Source of the DNA: Blattamonas nauphoetae
Lineage: Eukaryota; Preaxostyla; Oxymonadida
Length of the DNA: 46,076 bases
NCBI GenBank assembly: GCA_033064195.1
Contig: JARBJD010000466.1
Coordinates: forward strand, 1-46,076
Reading direction: 5' to 3'
Of this stretch, positions 10,425 to 19,666 are shown piece by piece (within the stretch, counting starts at the first letter, position 1; each line of letters begins with the position of its first letter). The notes beneath the pieces were generated by a model, which was not told the origin of the DNA, did no database searches, and was given only the letters and a program-made list of their open reading frames with translations. The translations under genes were made by a program, and so were the position numbers.

Positions 10425-10727
10425 GAACCAGATCTTCACAATTGATTGCCGAGTTGTTAATTCCCACTTCTTTCGTTTCGAAATTTGTTCGTTACTGAAA
10501 GCAATGTATGAATCATTCCATGCATCTGTCTGAATCCAGTCAGCATGGATTGTATAATTCTGAGGAATATCTTTGGAGATGACTGTTGACGAATCACCTA
10601 TTTCTTCCTTCACATGTATGAGTTTGCAGTCGAGAAAGTGGATGTATTTTTGATTTCTGGAATTGGTAAAATCTGGAGGGAGTTGAGCAGTGTGAGAATT
10701 CTGAATTGAGAAATAACGTTTGACCAT
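10425..10727 (-). CDS. Truncated Polinton gene at transposon insertion
   Basis: The protein starts 'MVKRYFSIQNSHTAQLPPDF' with a promoter-like box TTTTATTTTTG just upstream (10737-10747). It runs into the right TIR of transposon copy 1, so only the N-terminal ~100 residues remain here. It is Lys/Trp/Ile-rich with no motif I recognise. It lies immediately downstream of the first capsid-like gene, in the same orientation, so it may be a minor structural protein; that is only context. Confidence 0.6.
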
Positions 10728-10755
10728 TGTTTTCTACAAAAATAAAATATTAGAA

Positions 10756-12444
10756 TCAATAACCTCTCTTCACTTCTTCGAATGCTTCTTGGAGTCGACG
10801 ATCAATGACATATCGCACTCGTGGTTGTCCATTCTCAATCCAGAACCACCAGTATGTAGCTTGATGTAAGGCCAAAATTGGTGGTGGAGGACCTTCTGGA
10901 GTTGATGTGAAATATGGATCGAGTTCGCCTTGTTTTATTGGTGTTCCTCTGTAGACAATATTCACTGATTCTGCTGTCGAGATTCCTTCTTCACCACCGG
11001 CGATTTCACTACGATCTGTTGGAACCATGAATGTAAATGAAGTTGCATCCGTAACTGCTCTTGTTCTCTTGGACTCATGTCCCAAATAGTTATTGTTGCG
11101 TGACATACAGATTGAATTCTCAAACTCTTCAGTTGCAGAACATCCAATGAAATCACCATTCACCATCATCATCTGATAGAACTCTGGCGAGAGTGTTGAC
11201 ATCGGAAAATTAGGAAAGTTGGATCCAAGCATTTCGAATTGACCAACGTAGTGAGGATTTCTGAAGACTGTACACTCGTTAGGACGTTCTGGGAATAAGC
11301 ACATGAGATTCATGAGATTGTTGAGTTTGATACTAATGTTTGATCTCACTCCCATCGCTGTTGCTTTTGATTGGAATGATTGTGTGTCAATTCTTTCTGC
11401 TTTCATGACATACAGAGTCTTCGAATATGTGTTGAAGAGAGATTGTTTTGTTGGATCTGTGATTTGGTATCCGTAGCAAACTGATGTGACTTTATCCACT
11501 GATGAAGAAAGAACAGCGGATGTCATTGATCTGGTTTTGACATATGGAGTGGCAAGTGAAGTCAAAGAAGGGATTGTATTGCTGTCATATCGAAGAATTG
11601 GATTGCCAATTTGTGGAAATTCCTGTGTCAGATTAGAGTACTCTCCTTCGAACATGAGACTCATTCTTCCCTCAGATGCAGTGAAAGCCTCGTTGTGCTC
11701 TGGATAGTAAGCTTGAACGTTTTCAAGTGATTTTCGAATGACAGTTGAAACTCGAATTGGACAGTACACAAGTGAATCAGTTGTCAAGTGAAATCTGAAC
11801 CGGAGATTGCCAAAGATTGAATTCGGATACTGATCAAATGTACTCAGCGGCAGAAAGTTCACCAATGGAATAACCAGTGGAATTGTCGCAGTGTATGGAG
11901 TTTTGGATCCATCGAGTGCTGGAACATAGTAGAATCCACACACACTCTGATCCATTCTCTGAACATTTTCCCAAATACTGTAGCAATGCTTCATATTGTT
12001 TTTCTCTTCTTGTGACTTGAATGTGAGATACATGAATGATTCGTGCACATGATTATTCTGAAGTGTGTTGTCAATGATGTTTCCTTGACTATCGACTAGT
12101 CGCATGTCCCGAATTGCATCTGATGACGACTTATAGCCAAAGAATGTTCCACTCTTTCCTGCACGTTGTGCTAAATCGGATTCTGCAGTACATGAAACAG
12201 CAACAGTTAGATCTATTCGTAAATGACTCTTAGAAAACTCGGTCACATCATGACCGTCATAGCACAATGGAACTTCAATCTCATCTCCAATTCTACATGG
12301 CTTTGGAGGATTTGTTGGATGAATTTCCAGAATTGAATACACGTGAGGTTCTGAATCCCACTGTTTTGGCATGTACGATTGCACTTCGATTTGCTCAATT
12401 AATGTCGATGTTGGTTTGGATTGATTTGATCTGATACTTCTCAT
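10756..12444 (-). CDS. Polinton capsid-like protein 1 (562 aa)
   Basis: A full-length ORF. Its paralogue lies directly upstream at 12496-14358 and shares several blocks in the same order: 'GDEIEVPL' against 'GQEIIIPL'; 'SIWENVQRMDQSVCGFYYVP' against 'PWQNAWHHDESVAGVYIP'; 'SIFGNLRFRFHLTTDSLVYC' against 'CLFGDLKLSVHINEDAFVCC'; and C-terminal 'PPPPILALHQATYWWFWI' against 'PPAPILATTATTWWVLRF'. Length, beta-rich composition and position in a Polinton argue for a double-jelly-roll major capsid protein, but this is inferred from context and not from a signature I can prove. It looks whole. Confidence 0.65.
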   Translation of the reverse strand: MRSIRSNQSKPTSTLIEQIEVQSYMPKQWDSEPHVYSILEIHPTNPPKPCRIGDEIEVPLCYDGHDVTEFSKSHLRIDLTVAVSCTAESDLAQRAGKSGTFFGYKSSSDAIRDMRLVDSQGNIIDNTLQNNHVHESFMYLTFKSQEEKNNMKHCYSIWENVQRMDQSVCGFYYVPALDGSKTPYTATIPLVIPLVNFLPLSTFDQYPNSIFGNLRFRFHLTTDSLVYCPIRVSTVIRKSLENVQAYYPEHNEAFTASEGRMSLMFEGEYSNLTQEFPQIGNPILRYDSNTIPSLTSLATPYVKTRSMTSAVLSSSVDKVTSVCYGYQITDPTKQSLFNTYSKTLYVMKAERIDTQSFQSKATAMGVRSNISIKLNNLMNLMCLFPERPNECTVFRNPHYVGQFEMLGSNFPNFPMSTLSPEFYQMMMVNGDFIGCSATEEFENSICMSRNNNYLGHESKRTRAVTDATSFTFMVPTDRSEIAGGEEGISTAESVNIVYRGTPIKQGELDPYFTSTPEGPPPPILALHQATYWWFWIENGQPRVRYVIDRRLQEAFEEVKRGY

Positions 12445-12462
12445 TTATAAAAAATAAAAAAT
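12445..12462 (-). promoter_or_regulatory. T-rich promoter-like box, representative
   Basis: Minus-strand TTTTTTATTTTTTATAAATG immediately precedes the ATG of the 562-aa gene. Related boxes precede nearly every Polinton gene: about 10737-10747, 14364-14376, 14695-14704, 15042-15053, 15704-15717, 16709-16720, 27613-27622, 29625-29636, 42850-42861 and 43284-43293. The box lies 2-20 bp from the start codon, so untranslated leaders would be very short. Confidence 0.65.
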
Positions 12463-12495
12463 TCAATATCAATAAATTCTTTTACTGTTTTGTCT

Positions 12496-14358
12496 CTACA
12501 TGATTCCTAAATCTTTATGTAACGCTTTCAATGTGTGATAAGGATAGTACTCAACTTTTGGTTCACCATTGCTGAATCGTAGGACCCACCACGTAGTTGC
12601 AGTCGTTGCTAGAATCGGTGCTGGAGGATGAGTAAATGTTGTCATGTCACCACCACTTTCACTTGGATTGTAGACATTGTAGTATGTGTCGAGATTCCCT
12701 TGATAAATTGGATATGATCTCAAAGTGACTGGAACATTCTGACCTCGGGAACTTATGGAATCATTACAGTTTGTTGGACATCCACTTCTCTGTGTCGAGA
12801 AGCACATAAGGAAGTCAGTATTGTCATGAATCGGTCGCACTCTTGTCATCGTTTCATTTGGATAAGTTCCATCACCAGTGAGTTTTTCTTCAACGAGAGA
12901 ATCAGTAAGTGATCGCTCCAAGTCATCAGGAACAGTCAGGTATGAATCAAGGTTGAGAGTGGGCAAAGCAAACTGATATAAGCGAGCTCCAACTGTGGTT
13001 GTCGGTTGTTCTGGATATAGCTTGTTGAGAAGATTCACTCTACTATCTTTCTGCATTGGATTGTGAAAACAAGTAACTTCATTATCGTAATGACGAAAGA
13101 GGAGCATTATATCTTTTGCATTCAAAACTACCATCTGTTGAGTACAATCAATTCCTGTTTCCGTTGGAGTCTTCTGAAATGGATAGAAAGAAATCTTTTC
13201 TGCTGGTATTGTTCCTGGACGATCTTGATACATCTTCTTGAGATTCTCTTTCGCGATTTCTTTCATGTTGTATCCTGAACTCATGCAATATACATCATCA
13301 ATTTGATAATCAATAATGTTCAATGAGATATATTGATCCATAGATTCTGGTTCTTTGGTGACAGTTCCAGCAGATGAATAAACTATGTCTTGAGTGACTG
13401 TTGGTTGCAGAAATGATTGACCAATCTGAACGAAGTTCTTGGTACATGAAGTTACTAGATTGTTTAAGAAATATGGACGATGTTGAATGCAATTGAGAAT
13501 TGATGCTTTGATTGTTGGCGGTGCTGCCGTTCCATTAACAATTGATGATAGTGTATCTTTCAATGTCAGTTCAGGATTGACAGGACAACAAACGAATGCA
13601 TCTTCATTTATGTGAACACTCAATTTCAGATCTCCAAAGAGACAACGAGGATAGTCAGTCATGCCTGAGAAAATGAGAAGATCTTCAAGATTTATTGACA
13701 CACGAATTGGGACATCAATTGTGTCTTTGAATACACCAGTTCCAGATGTTGTTGTGAAGTCTGATAATGGAATATAAACACCAGCAACAGATTCATCGTG
13801 ATGCCAAGCATTCTGCCAAGGTGTGTGACACTGTTTTCGATTCTCCAATTGACTCTTTGGTTTGATCATGTTGTAGATGTGAGACTCCATTGAGACATCA
13901 TTGTTTGTGGTGCTGAGAATTCTTTGATTGTTGTGAAGTACTGTTAGATCACGAAAGATTGATGCAGAATGCTTGAGTCCAACGAAGATGAATATTCTCT
14001 CATTCATGTACGATCCAATTTTACCAGACGTTGTTTTCCAATTGTTCATTTTCAAAGTCGCTGTCATTGTGAACGTAATGAATGAATCATCAATTTGGCA
14101 AATGTCCTGATTACCAGTCAATGGAATGATTATTTCCTGTCCTTTGTAGAAGCGTGAGTTCTCTGATGGTTTCAATTCTTGAATTGAGGTACTGTGTGCT
14201 CCATCGTTCAAGAGGTAATTGATGTGATGTTCAGACATTAGTTGCTGTTGGATTTGACCAATATCATCTCGAGTGTACTTGATTGATCCAGTTGTATTTC
14301 CAGTCAAAGATGATGCTCCAGTTCTTTTGTTTGTCAGATGTGTAATGTGTGAATTCAT
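12496..14358 (-). CDS. Polinton capsid-like protein 2 (~620 aa)
   Basis: The open frame extends slightly upstream, but the ATG at 14358 ('MNSHITHLTNKRTGASS') is chosen because the promoter-like box TTTTTTATTTTTG ends just before it. The protein is colinear with the 562-aa neighbour (blocks listed there), with its own insertions before the C-terminal 'FSNGEPKVEYY'. A ~50-bp gap separates the two genes and holds the box for the 562-aa gene. It looks whole. Which of the two forms the hexons is unknown; two diverged capsid paralogues could build one shell together or be alternatives. Confidence 0.65.
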   Translation of the reverse strand: MNSHITHLTNKRTGASSLTGNTTGSIKYTRDDIGQIQQQLMSEHHINYLLNDGAHSTSIQELKPSENSRFYKGQEIIIPLTGNQDICQIDDSFITFTMTATLKMNNWKTTSGKIGSYMNERIFIFVGLKHSASIFRDLTVLHNNQRILSTTNNDVSMESHIYNMIKPKSQLENRKQCHTPWQNAWHHDESVAGVYIPLSDFTTTSGTGVFKDTIDVPIRVSINLEDLLIFSGMTDYPRCLFGDLKLSVHINEDAFVCCPVNPELTLKDTLSSIVNGTAAPPTIKASILNCIQHRPYFLNNLVTSCTKNFVQIGQSFLQPTVTQDIVYSSAGTVTKEPESMDQYISLNIIDYQIDDVYCMSSGYNMKEIAKENLKKMYQDRPGTIPAEKISFYPFQKTPTETGIDCTQQMVVLNAKDIMLLFRHYDNEVTCFHNPMQKDSRVNLLNKLYPEQPTTTVGARLYQFALPTLNLDSYLTVPDDLERSLTDSLVEEKLTGDGTYPNETMTRVRPIHDNTDFLMCFSTQRSGCPTNCNDSISSRGQNVPVTLRSYPIYQGNLDTYYNVYNPSESGGDMTTFTHPPAPILATTATTWWVLRFSNGEPKVEYYPYHTLKALHKDLGIM

Positions 14359-14385
14359 TTTATCAAAAATAAAAAACAATAATGC

Positions 14386-14688
14386 TTATTTCTTTTTCAG
14401 TTTCTTCTTCTTTGGTTTCGGCTTCAGCTTTTCTTCCAGTCTCAGTATTTCACCTCTGAGTTTATTCGCAACTGCTGTGTTTCCTTCATTCATTGCTTGC
14501 TCATACTGAGCCATCTTTTCTGCATGGATTTGTTGATCCGATTTCACATCTGGAATCATCTCCACTCCTGTCTGTGCTACCTTCGAAATCAGTGGTCCAA
14601 CGAAGGGAATGAGATTCAGAAATGGAGCTCCAACTCTGAGTATGTTTTTGCCAACTGCTGCTAATTTTGATAACCAACCTGGTGCCAT
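14386..14688 (-). CDS. Small Gly/hydrophobic protein with Lys tail (100 aa)
   Basis: Starts 'MAPGWLSKLAAVGKNILRVG' and continues with 'PFLNLIPFVGPLISKVAQTG', an amphipathic, membrane-active-looking segment. It ends in a Lys-rich tail ('KPKPKKKKLKKK'). It shares its 'MAPG' start and general design with the next gene at 14724-15035. The design recalls small basic minor virion proteins (membrane-lytic or DNA-condensing), but no homology is claimed. A promoter-like box sits at 14695-14704. Confidence 0.6.
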   Translation of the reverse strand: MAPGWLSKLAAVGKNILRVGAPFLNLIPFVGPLISKVAQTGVEMIPDVKSDQQIHAEKMAQYEQAMNEGNTAVANKLRGEILRLEEKLKPKPKKKKLKKK

Positions 14689-14723
14689 TTATGTAAAAAT
14701 AAAACAACTAGAACACAAACAAA

Positions 14724-15035
14724 TTATAATCCTTTGAATTGTATTTTTGAATTTGACGATTGAGGAATGTCATCATTTGAATACCGTGCATTTCGCGGAT
14801 GATCATAATCAATCATCTGTTGTTGTGGTGCTCGATTCATCGCTTTACTTTGCTGATACGAATCCATCATCCCTCCTAATCCGTGAAGAATTCCTCCCAC
14901 TGTTTATCCAAATTTACTGTTGGTTTGTGACAGTAATCCACCTCCGACTTGAAGTAATGAGGGTGCAAATGGTTTGATGAATTGAAAGAATTGTTTGCCG
15001 ATATTTTTGAGCTTGTTGAAACTTCCTGGTGCCAT
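14724..15035 (-). pseudogene. Second 'MAPG' small protein gene, broken
   Basis: Begins 'MAPGSFNKLKNIGKQFFQF' after a promoter-like box at 15042-15053. The N-terminal design matches the 100-aa neighbour (MAPG, Lys, hydrophobic run, Gly-rich). The C-terminal part is Gln/Asn/Ser-rich. It looks broken about once. It is probably a minor virion protein paralogue, by context only. Confidence 0.5.
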
Positions 15036-15071
15036 TTTAGTAAAAATAAAAAATCTAATTCGTTAATTAAT

Positions 15072-15695
15072 CTAACGGGGGATTGCCTTCGTCAATGAAA
15101 TACCAAAGTTGAGAATGGTGTTGTATGCTTCGTTGTAAGCAATACTCATATCTTTTCCACCAACGAGGATCTTGAAAATGGTTCTGAATATTGGGAGAGA
15201 ATTAATGCATGAACATTTTGTTGACAGATCATCAAGTTCAATCACCACATCGTTGATTCCAGTGAGTGTCGCAATCAGTGCACATAAATCACTCTGGTTT
15301 GTGATCAATTTCTTCGATGGTTCAATGAGATTATTCAGTAGTTTCTTTTCACAGGCGAATGCATTTTTGTAGACAAGCAGTAGTTGATCTTTGAATGCTG
15401 AAATATTGGACGTGTACTCACGAAGCGGAATTGAGCGGGATTGAATTGGAGCTGATGGATATATCTCCAATGGTGGATCGTAAGCACCTCGTTCATTGTC
15501 AAGTTCAACATTTACTCCTTGTTCATTGCGATCTTCGAGTTTCGATCTTCCAGAAGTTGATCCTTTGTCTCGCCTCTGCGAGGCTTCGAACCCGACTGGG
15601 GTCGAGATATCGATGATGACATTGTTGGTGATTGATGTTGGTACAGAAGAAGAACTTGTGTGTTTTGTAAATTGACAACTTAGAATTGGTTGCAT
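15072..15695 (-). CDS. Polinton orphan gene (207 aa)
   Basis: Start taken at the ATG at 15695 (a GTG codon precedes it in frame), just after a box at 15704-15717. The N-terminal half is polar and Ser/Arg-rich. The C-terminal half is helical and hydrophobic ('FKDQLLLVYKNAFACEKKLL', 'ALIATLTGIND'). No family is recognised. Fragments of the same gene occur at 862-1010 and 25249-25525, so it is a regular Polinton gene here. It contains the 38-bp motif at 15569-15606, whose positions fall in the polar N-terminal half. Confidence 0.6.
   Translation of the reverse strand: MQPILSCQFTKHTSSSSVPTSITNNVIIDISTPVGFEASQRRDKGSTSGRSKLEDRNEQGVNVELDNERGAYDPPLEIYPSAPIQSRSIPLREYTSNISAFKDQLLLVYKNAFACEKKLLNNLIEPSKKLITNQSDLCALIATLTGINDVVIELDDLSTKCSCINSLPIFRTIFKILVGGKDMSIAYNEAYNTILNFGISLTKAIPR
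15569..15606 (-). repeat. 38-bp B-box/stem-loop motif, copy 2
   Basis: On the + strand it reads CTCGC-CTCT-GCGAG (a stem with a 4-nt loop) and then GCTTCGAACCCG; the reverse complement contains the perfect B box GGTTCGAAGCC. It lies inside the 207-aa ORF without interrupting it. Confidence 0.65.
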
Positions 15696-15720
15696 CACTT
15701 TCTATAAAAATAAAAAACGA

Positions 15721-16698
15721 TTATTTATGTTTTAGTTTACCGCTCACTCCCATGGTCTTGACCAAATGTGCGTATTGAGCGTATTCAGGCATGTAATCAT
15801 TTTGGTATTTACTGATGTCTTCAGTTCTTGTTTGATATGCTTCACGCGTCAGTTGATTCACAAGTGTTGAGATGGCAACTGTATGTCGACCAAGGAAAGT
15901 ATTGAAATCTTCTGTGCTCTCAATGAATTCGAGAAACTGTGGATGAATCTGTTCCTTAAATGCTTTTCTTGTCTTTAATCTCTGATGTTCTGGATTTGAA
16001 CTGATGAAATTTTCAACGTAGTCTTCAAGCCATTGATCCCACATCTGTGCTGCAACTTTTGATTGAATGGAATTGAAAACCATATTATCCAACACATTGT
16101 TGCTGACATCTGCAGGTTTTTCTCGACTTGCACGATAAACCTTCAGCGTCTCATTCATGAATTCACCAACAGCTTTCTTCATGATTGCATATGGTTGTTT
16201 TGATCGTTGTTCTTGCATTTCTGAGTAGCTAATGTCGTGAAATGTTGATGGTACTTCATATGTACCAGTTTTGAGAAAATTCTGATGGACAGCTTTGATT
16301 TTTCTACCATTGTCTTGACGAAATTGTGAATATGATGTCTGACGACGTGAATCTGGTGTTGGATTCATTGAATAATATGTTTCGATGACAGGTCGACTGT
16401 GATATGGTGCAAGCATGAAACCATTGGCGGCAATCAGATCCTTTGTGTCTTTGTCGTAGACCATCACATCAGGAACTTTACCATATTTTTCCATTTTCAC
16501 TTCCCAATTGTGTCCAGTTCGTTCAATATATTCCAATGCTGATGGAACACTACTGAGTGCAGAATTGAATTTGGTGCGAATGTCATCATCAGCAAAGTTT
16601 TGTTTCATCGCATCTCTGGTTGCCTGTTCATATCTCATTTTCGGTCTCTTCGCCTGTGCTTTTCTTTGTGGTGGATTGAACTTTATCTTTTCAGTCAT
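15721..16698 (-). CDS. Polinton orphan gene, helical protein (~325 aa)
   Basis: Start taken at 'MTEKIKFNPPQRKAQAKRP' (16698), which directly follows the box TTTTTTTATTTTG; the open frame extends further upstream but through the promoter. The N terminus is basic. The rest is mainly alpha-helical and polar ('QSKVAAQMWDQWLEDYVENF'). No protease or jelly-roll signature was found. A diverged partial copy is at about 26000-26345. In both places it is divergent from the ATPase gene, so the two share an intergenic control region. Confidence 0.6.
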   Translation of the reverse strand: MTEKIKFNPPQRKAQAKRPKMRYEQATRDAMKQNFADDDIRTKFNSALSSVPSALEYIERTGHNWEVKMEKYGKVPDVMVYDKDTKDLIAANGFMLAPYHSRPVIETYYSMNPTPDSRRQTSYSQFRQDNGRKIKAVHQNFLKTGTYEVPSTFHDISYSEMQEQRSKQPYAIMKKAVGEFMNETLKVYRASREKPADVSNNVLDNMVFNSIQSKVAAQMWDQWLEDYVENFISSNPEHQRLKTRKAFKEQIHPQFLEFIESTEDFNTFLGRHTVAISTLVNQLTREAYQTRTEDISKYQNDYMPEYAQYAHLVKTMGVSGKLKHK

Positions 16699-16790
16699 GT
16701 TGTTTTCATACAAAATAAAAAAATGAAAACTACATTTTAAATGCAGATAAGTCATAAATAAAAAGATCTTCAACATCTCTTACAGCATAC

Positions 16791-17162
16791 GTGAATGCTA
16801 AATTGAGTGAAGCATCAAATAGGAATGTTTCTCATGAAGTGCAATCACAAATACATCCAGACTTGAATTTCAATCGCAATAGTGTTAATGTACTCGTTGG
16901 AAACAGAGGAAGTGGGACAACCTTCAATGCACTTCGAGAAGTTGCCAAGCTCCAGAATGTTCAGGTCAGAAATGGACTATTCCATTTGTTCGTCTTCGTC
17001 ACTGACAAGAACATTGATCCAACCTTCGACAAGTTCAAACCAATTCTGAATGTTCCTTTTGTGAAAGTGAAATATGATGAAACACTACCATTTCTATTGG
17101 AATTGTCTCAATCAAAGGCTGCTTATGAAGAAATTATTGACAATCAATGGCAAGACAGAATT
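16791..17162 (+). pseudogene. Packaging ATPase fragment (Polinton segment A)
   Basis: N-terminal part of an FtsK/HerA-type packaging ATPase. It is nearly identical to the first part of the gene at 26420, including the Walker A region ('VNVLVGNRGSG'). It is cut off by the left TIR of transposon copy 2 after about 124 residues, so it is broken. Confidence 0.75.
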
Positions 17163-17584
17163 GGTCATCTCAATTTAAAGTTGGTTTTCTCGAGTGCAGT
17201 TGGTTTTCTGAACTGCAGTTGGTTTTCTGAACGACCGTTGGAAATCTGAACGACCGTTGGAAATCTGCAAAAAAAGTTGGTTTTTTTAAACCTTATCGGT
17301 GTGGATGTTTGATCAAAAAAAAATTGTACAAATGGACGAGTTGGTAGATACAAAGACTTCCACTGTTGGGTCCCAGGTTCGAATCCCGGGATCTCCAACT
17401 TTTTTCTTAACAGGATTTTTCTGACGTGATCATTCATATTTTTGTGAAATTATTGCAGTATTCATGATCGGATGAGTAATGTTCGACAATTGGATTGAAT
17501 TGGCCTTTTTTTGAATCGGATCATCCCACTTTCTCTTTAACTCTCCTCTCTCTGGTGTATACCGCCCTTTCAACAGGATATATA
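17163..17584 (+). repeat. Left TIR, copy 2
   Basis: Matches 2325-2739 apart from longer A/T runs. Five subterminal repeat units. Confidence 0.9.
17326..17397 (+). tRNA. tRNA-like unit in left TIR, copy 2 (degenerate)
   Basis: Same 72-bp unit as 2485-2556, with both boxes unchanged. Confidence 0.5.
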
Positions 17585-18148
17585 TCCTGAAAGCGACGAG
17601 TTTCATTGTGAGTCTGGAAAGATTGGACGGTCAGAAAGGCCTCTATCTCTGATTGTGTTTTAACAATCTCATCCTCTCATCGCTCAGATACGATTGAGGG
17701 ACACGGTGAAGGGCTTTCCCATCCTTTCGAATGCTTGGGCAAGCCATGACACATGCTGAATCTCACTGTTTGATGACCCCTCCTGAGCGATTGGATCATG
17801 ATGAAAAATGGAACCGTGTATTGAACAGGAAGAATGGACACTCAAAGAAGAGTTAAAAACACTCGACATCGACTCATCTTCACTCAGGCCTAGATCACTC
17901 TCGAGAAATGTGGGTCCCTTGTCATTTTCCAGCGAAATCCATGCCTACTAACTGTGTCCACATTGGATTGTCAATCAGATCCTCAACAATAATCAATAGC
18001 GAAGTCTCATCAATCAATTCAGGTTTCTGAATCAGATAATCTCTCCTCTGTGCATGCAAATATGGCATACCTTTCATCCACACAACAAATCAAAAGATGA
18101 TGAAAAACTCGTTGTATTCTGATGCAAATGCGACACTGTATTAACTAA

Positions 18149-19658
18149 CATAACCAAACGACTCGAAATCCTCCATTCCTCGATATCTTTCCTGAATACG
18201 GTCGAGATCACACGACACATAACTATCCTCTTCCGATCGAACGGAATGGATTCATCTATGTCCCTGTCAAGCCGACAAACTTTGAACTCAATTTAAATCC
18301 CTTCCCCCATGACGACCTTATGGATGGTGTCGAGGGGGACGATTCTCAATCCCCATTTGCATCGTCAAGAACGTCACCCCGACAGCATCGTCGACGTCTT
18401 CCCCAACAGCCAGGTGATGACATTGAAAAGACTCCCTCAACACAAATGGGAATGTCTGGGCGTCCTCGACCTCGCCACATGCACTATTGGCAGCATCCTT
18501 CGATGAGGGACCAGAATTACAACTCGGACGAGTTCTATCCCATCATCGTGGAATCTCTCGCCCATCAATACCCTCCTCGTCAGCAGCAACCGACATACAA
18601 TCAACAAGTGCTTGTTTTTGAAGATGTCCAAGCAGATGTGCCCAGTCAGGAGTTCCCGATGACCATCAGATCTCTGATGCACTCACAACAGGAGCAAGCG
18701 GAAGATACTCGACTCCCACCTCTCTACTCAGACGATGTTATGACGTATCCCCTCCATTCTCATGTTAAAGCCCTTGAGAATCGAAACAAACACGAACACC
18801 CTCCAGACAAGGTCAACGATGTCCAGAACCCGCTTGTCGATTCTGGACGAGTTGTTGTTGCCTTCCCAGATCAACAAAAGTACTTCTCTCCCTTCCTTTC
18901 TCAGAACGAGCACAGCACTGTCCGTTTACAGGCAAAGCGGTATGCCAAACAGAAGCCGGACTCCCTCTCAAACAGGGAGGGTTTTGTGAACCAACAGCAA
19001 CAGCACATCAACCCACAGTTTCCACAACAATCGTCTGCTGCCATTGTCACGTAGAATTCCCAGTCATATCGTCGTCCACTGCAACAATCAGAGAATCAGC
19101 CATTCGATGAAGAATATGCCACATCTCGCGCCAACCAGCTAACCGAACGAGATTTTTCTGGTTCTTTCGCACTGCCTCCCACATACACCAATCAAAAACA
19201 GTCAGAAACAACACATCAATCCGAGCCAATCTCGCACCAAAGATACCCACAGGAAGACATCCACCACTTCACCCAACCCTCCTTCTACAAACCCCAATCT
19301 TCCACTTCCCTACTTTCTTCCCATGTCCTCCAACTCCCATCAAGTTGCCCTCAACGCACACATTGTGTGGTTCCCGCATTACGAGACTGACCCTCGCATT
19401 CTGATGGAGTAGACAGGATCAGCCGATGCTGTCCACAACTGGCGTTTCTATTTGTCGATTCCGACATATCCGATGAATGTGGCACCGACACAAATTCAGT
19501 CGAAGTCGCCAACACGCGGGAAGAAGGATCAGACGGCGAGAAGGCTGGCGAACGAGCTGAGAAGGTTGCTGCTGATTTCCAATCCCTCGTCGACTACTAC
19601 GATGATCTTGACATCATCAATCAACTCTGGAAGAGCAGCGACATCCTGTCGAACAAGA
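18149..19658 (+). pseudogene. Gln/Pro-rich protein gene remnant, copy 2
   Basis: The frame is open from 18149 to 19054 without interruption; the first ATG is at 18320. Upstream of that ATG the text 'NGFIYVPVKPTNFELNLNPF' looks coding, so the true start is probably in an earlier exon. The part after 19054 behaves as in copy 1. Unknown family. Copy 2 keeps the reading frame where copy 1 does not, through single-base homopolymer differences. Confidence 0.45.
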
Positions 19659-19666
19659 TGGTGTGA

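Larger units (their letters stand above)
10425..17162 (-). mobile_element. Polinton segment A (capsid side)
   Basis: Polinton/Maverick family. Recognised parts, on the minus strand except the ATPase: a small truncated gene, two capsid-like paralogues, two small related proteins, two orphan genes and the start of a packaging ATPase. Most genes have a T-rich box just upstream. Its left edge is cut by transposon copy 1 and its right edge by transposon copy 2, so no Polinton terminal repeats are seen here. The capsid-like ORFs are full length, suggesting a young copy; the small gene at 14724-15035 looks broken about once. Confidence 0.85.

Noticed and set aside
15072-15695. The 207-aa gene as a Polinton penton protein.
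   Set aside because: Predicted helical C-terminal half and polar N-terminal half do not suggest a jelly roll; left as an orphan.
15721-16698. The helical orphan as the Polinton maturation protease.
   Set aside because: No His...Asp/Glu...Cys arrangement of the adenovirus-type protease could be found.
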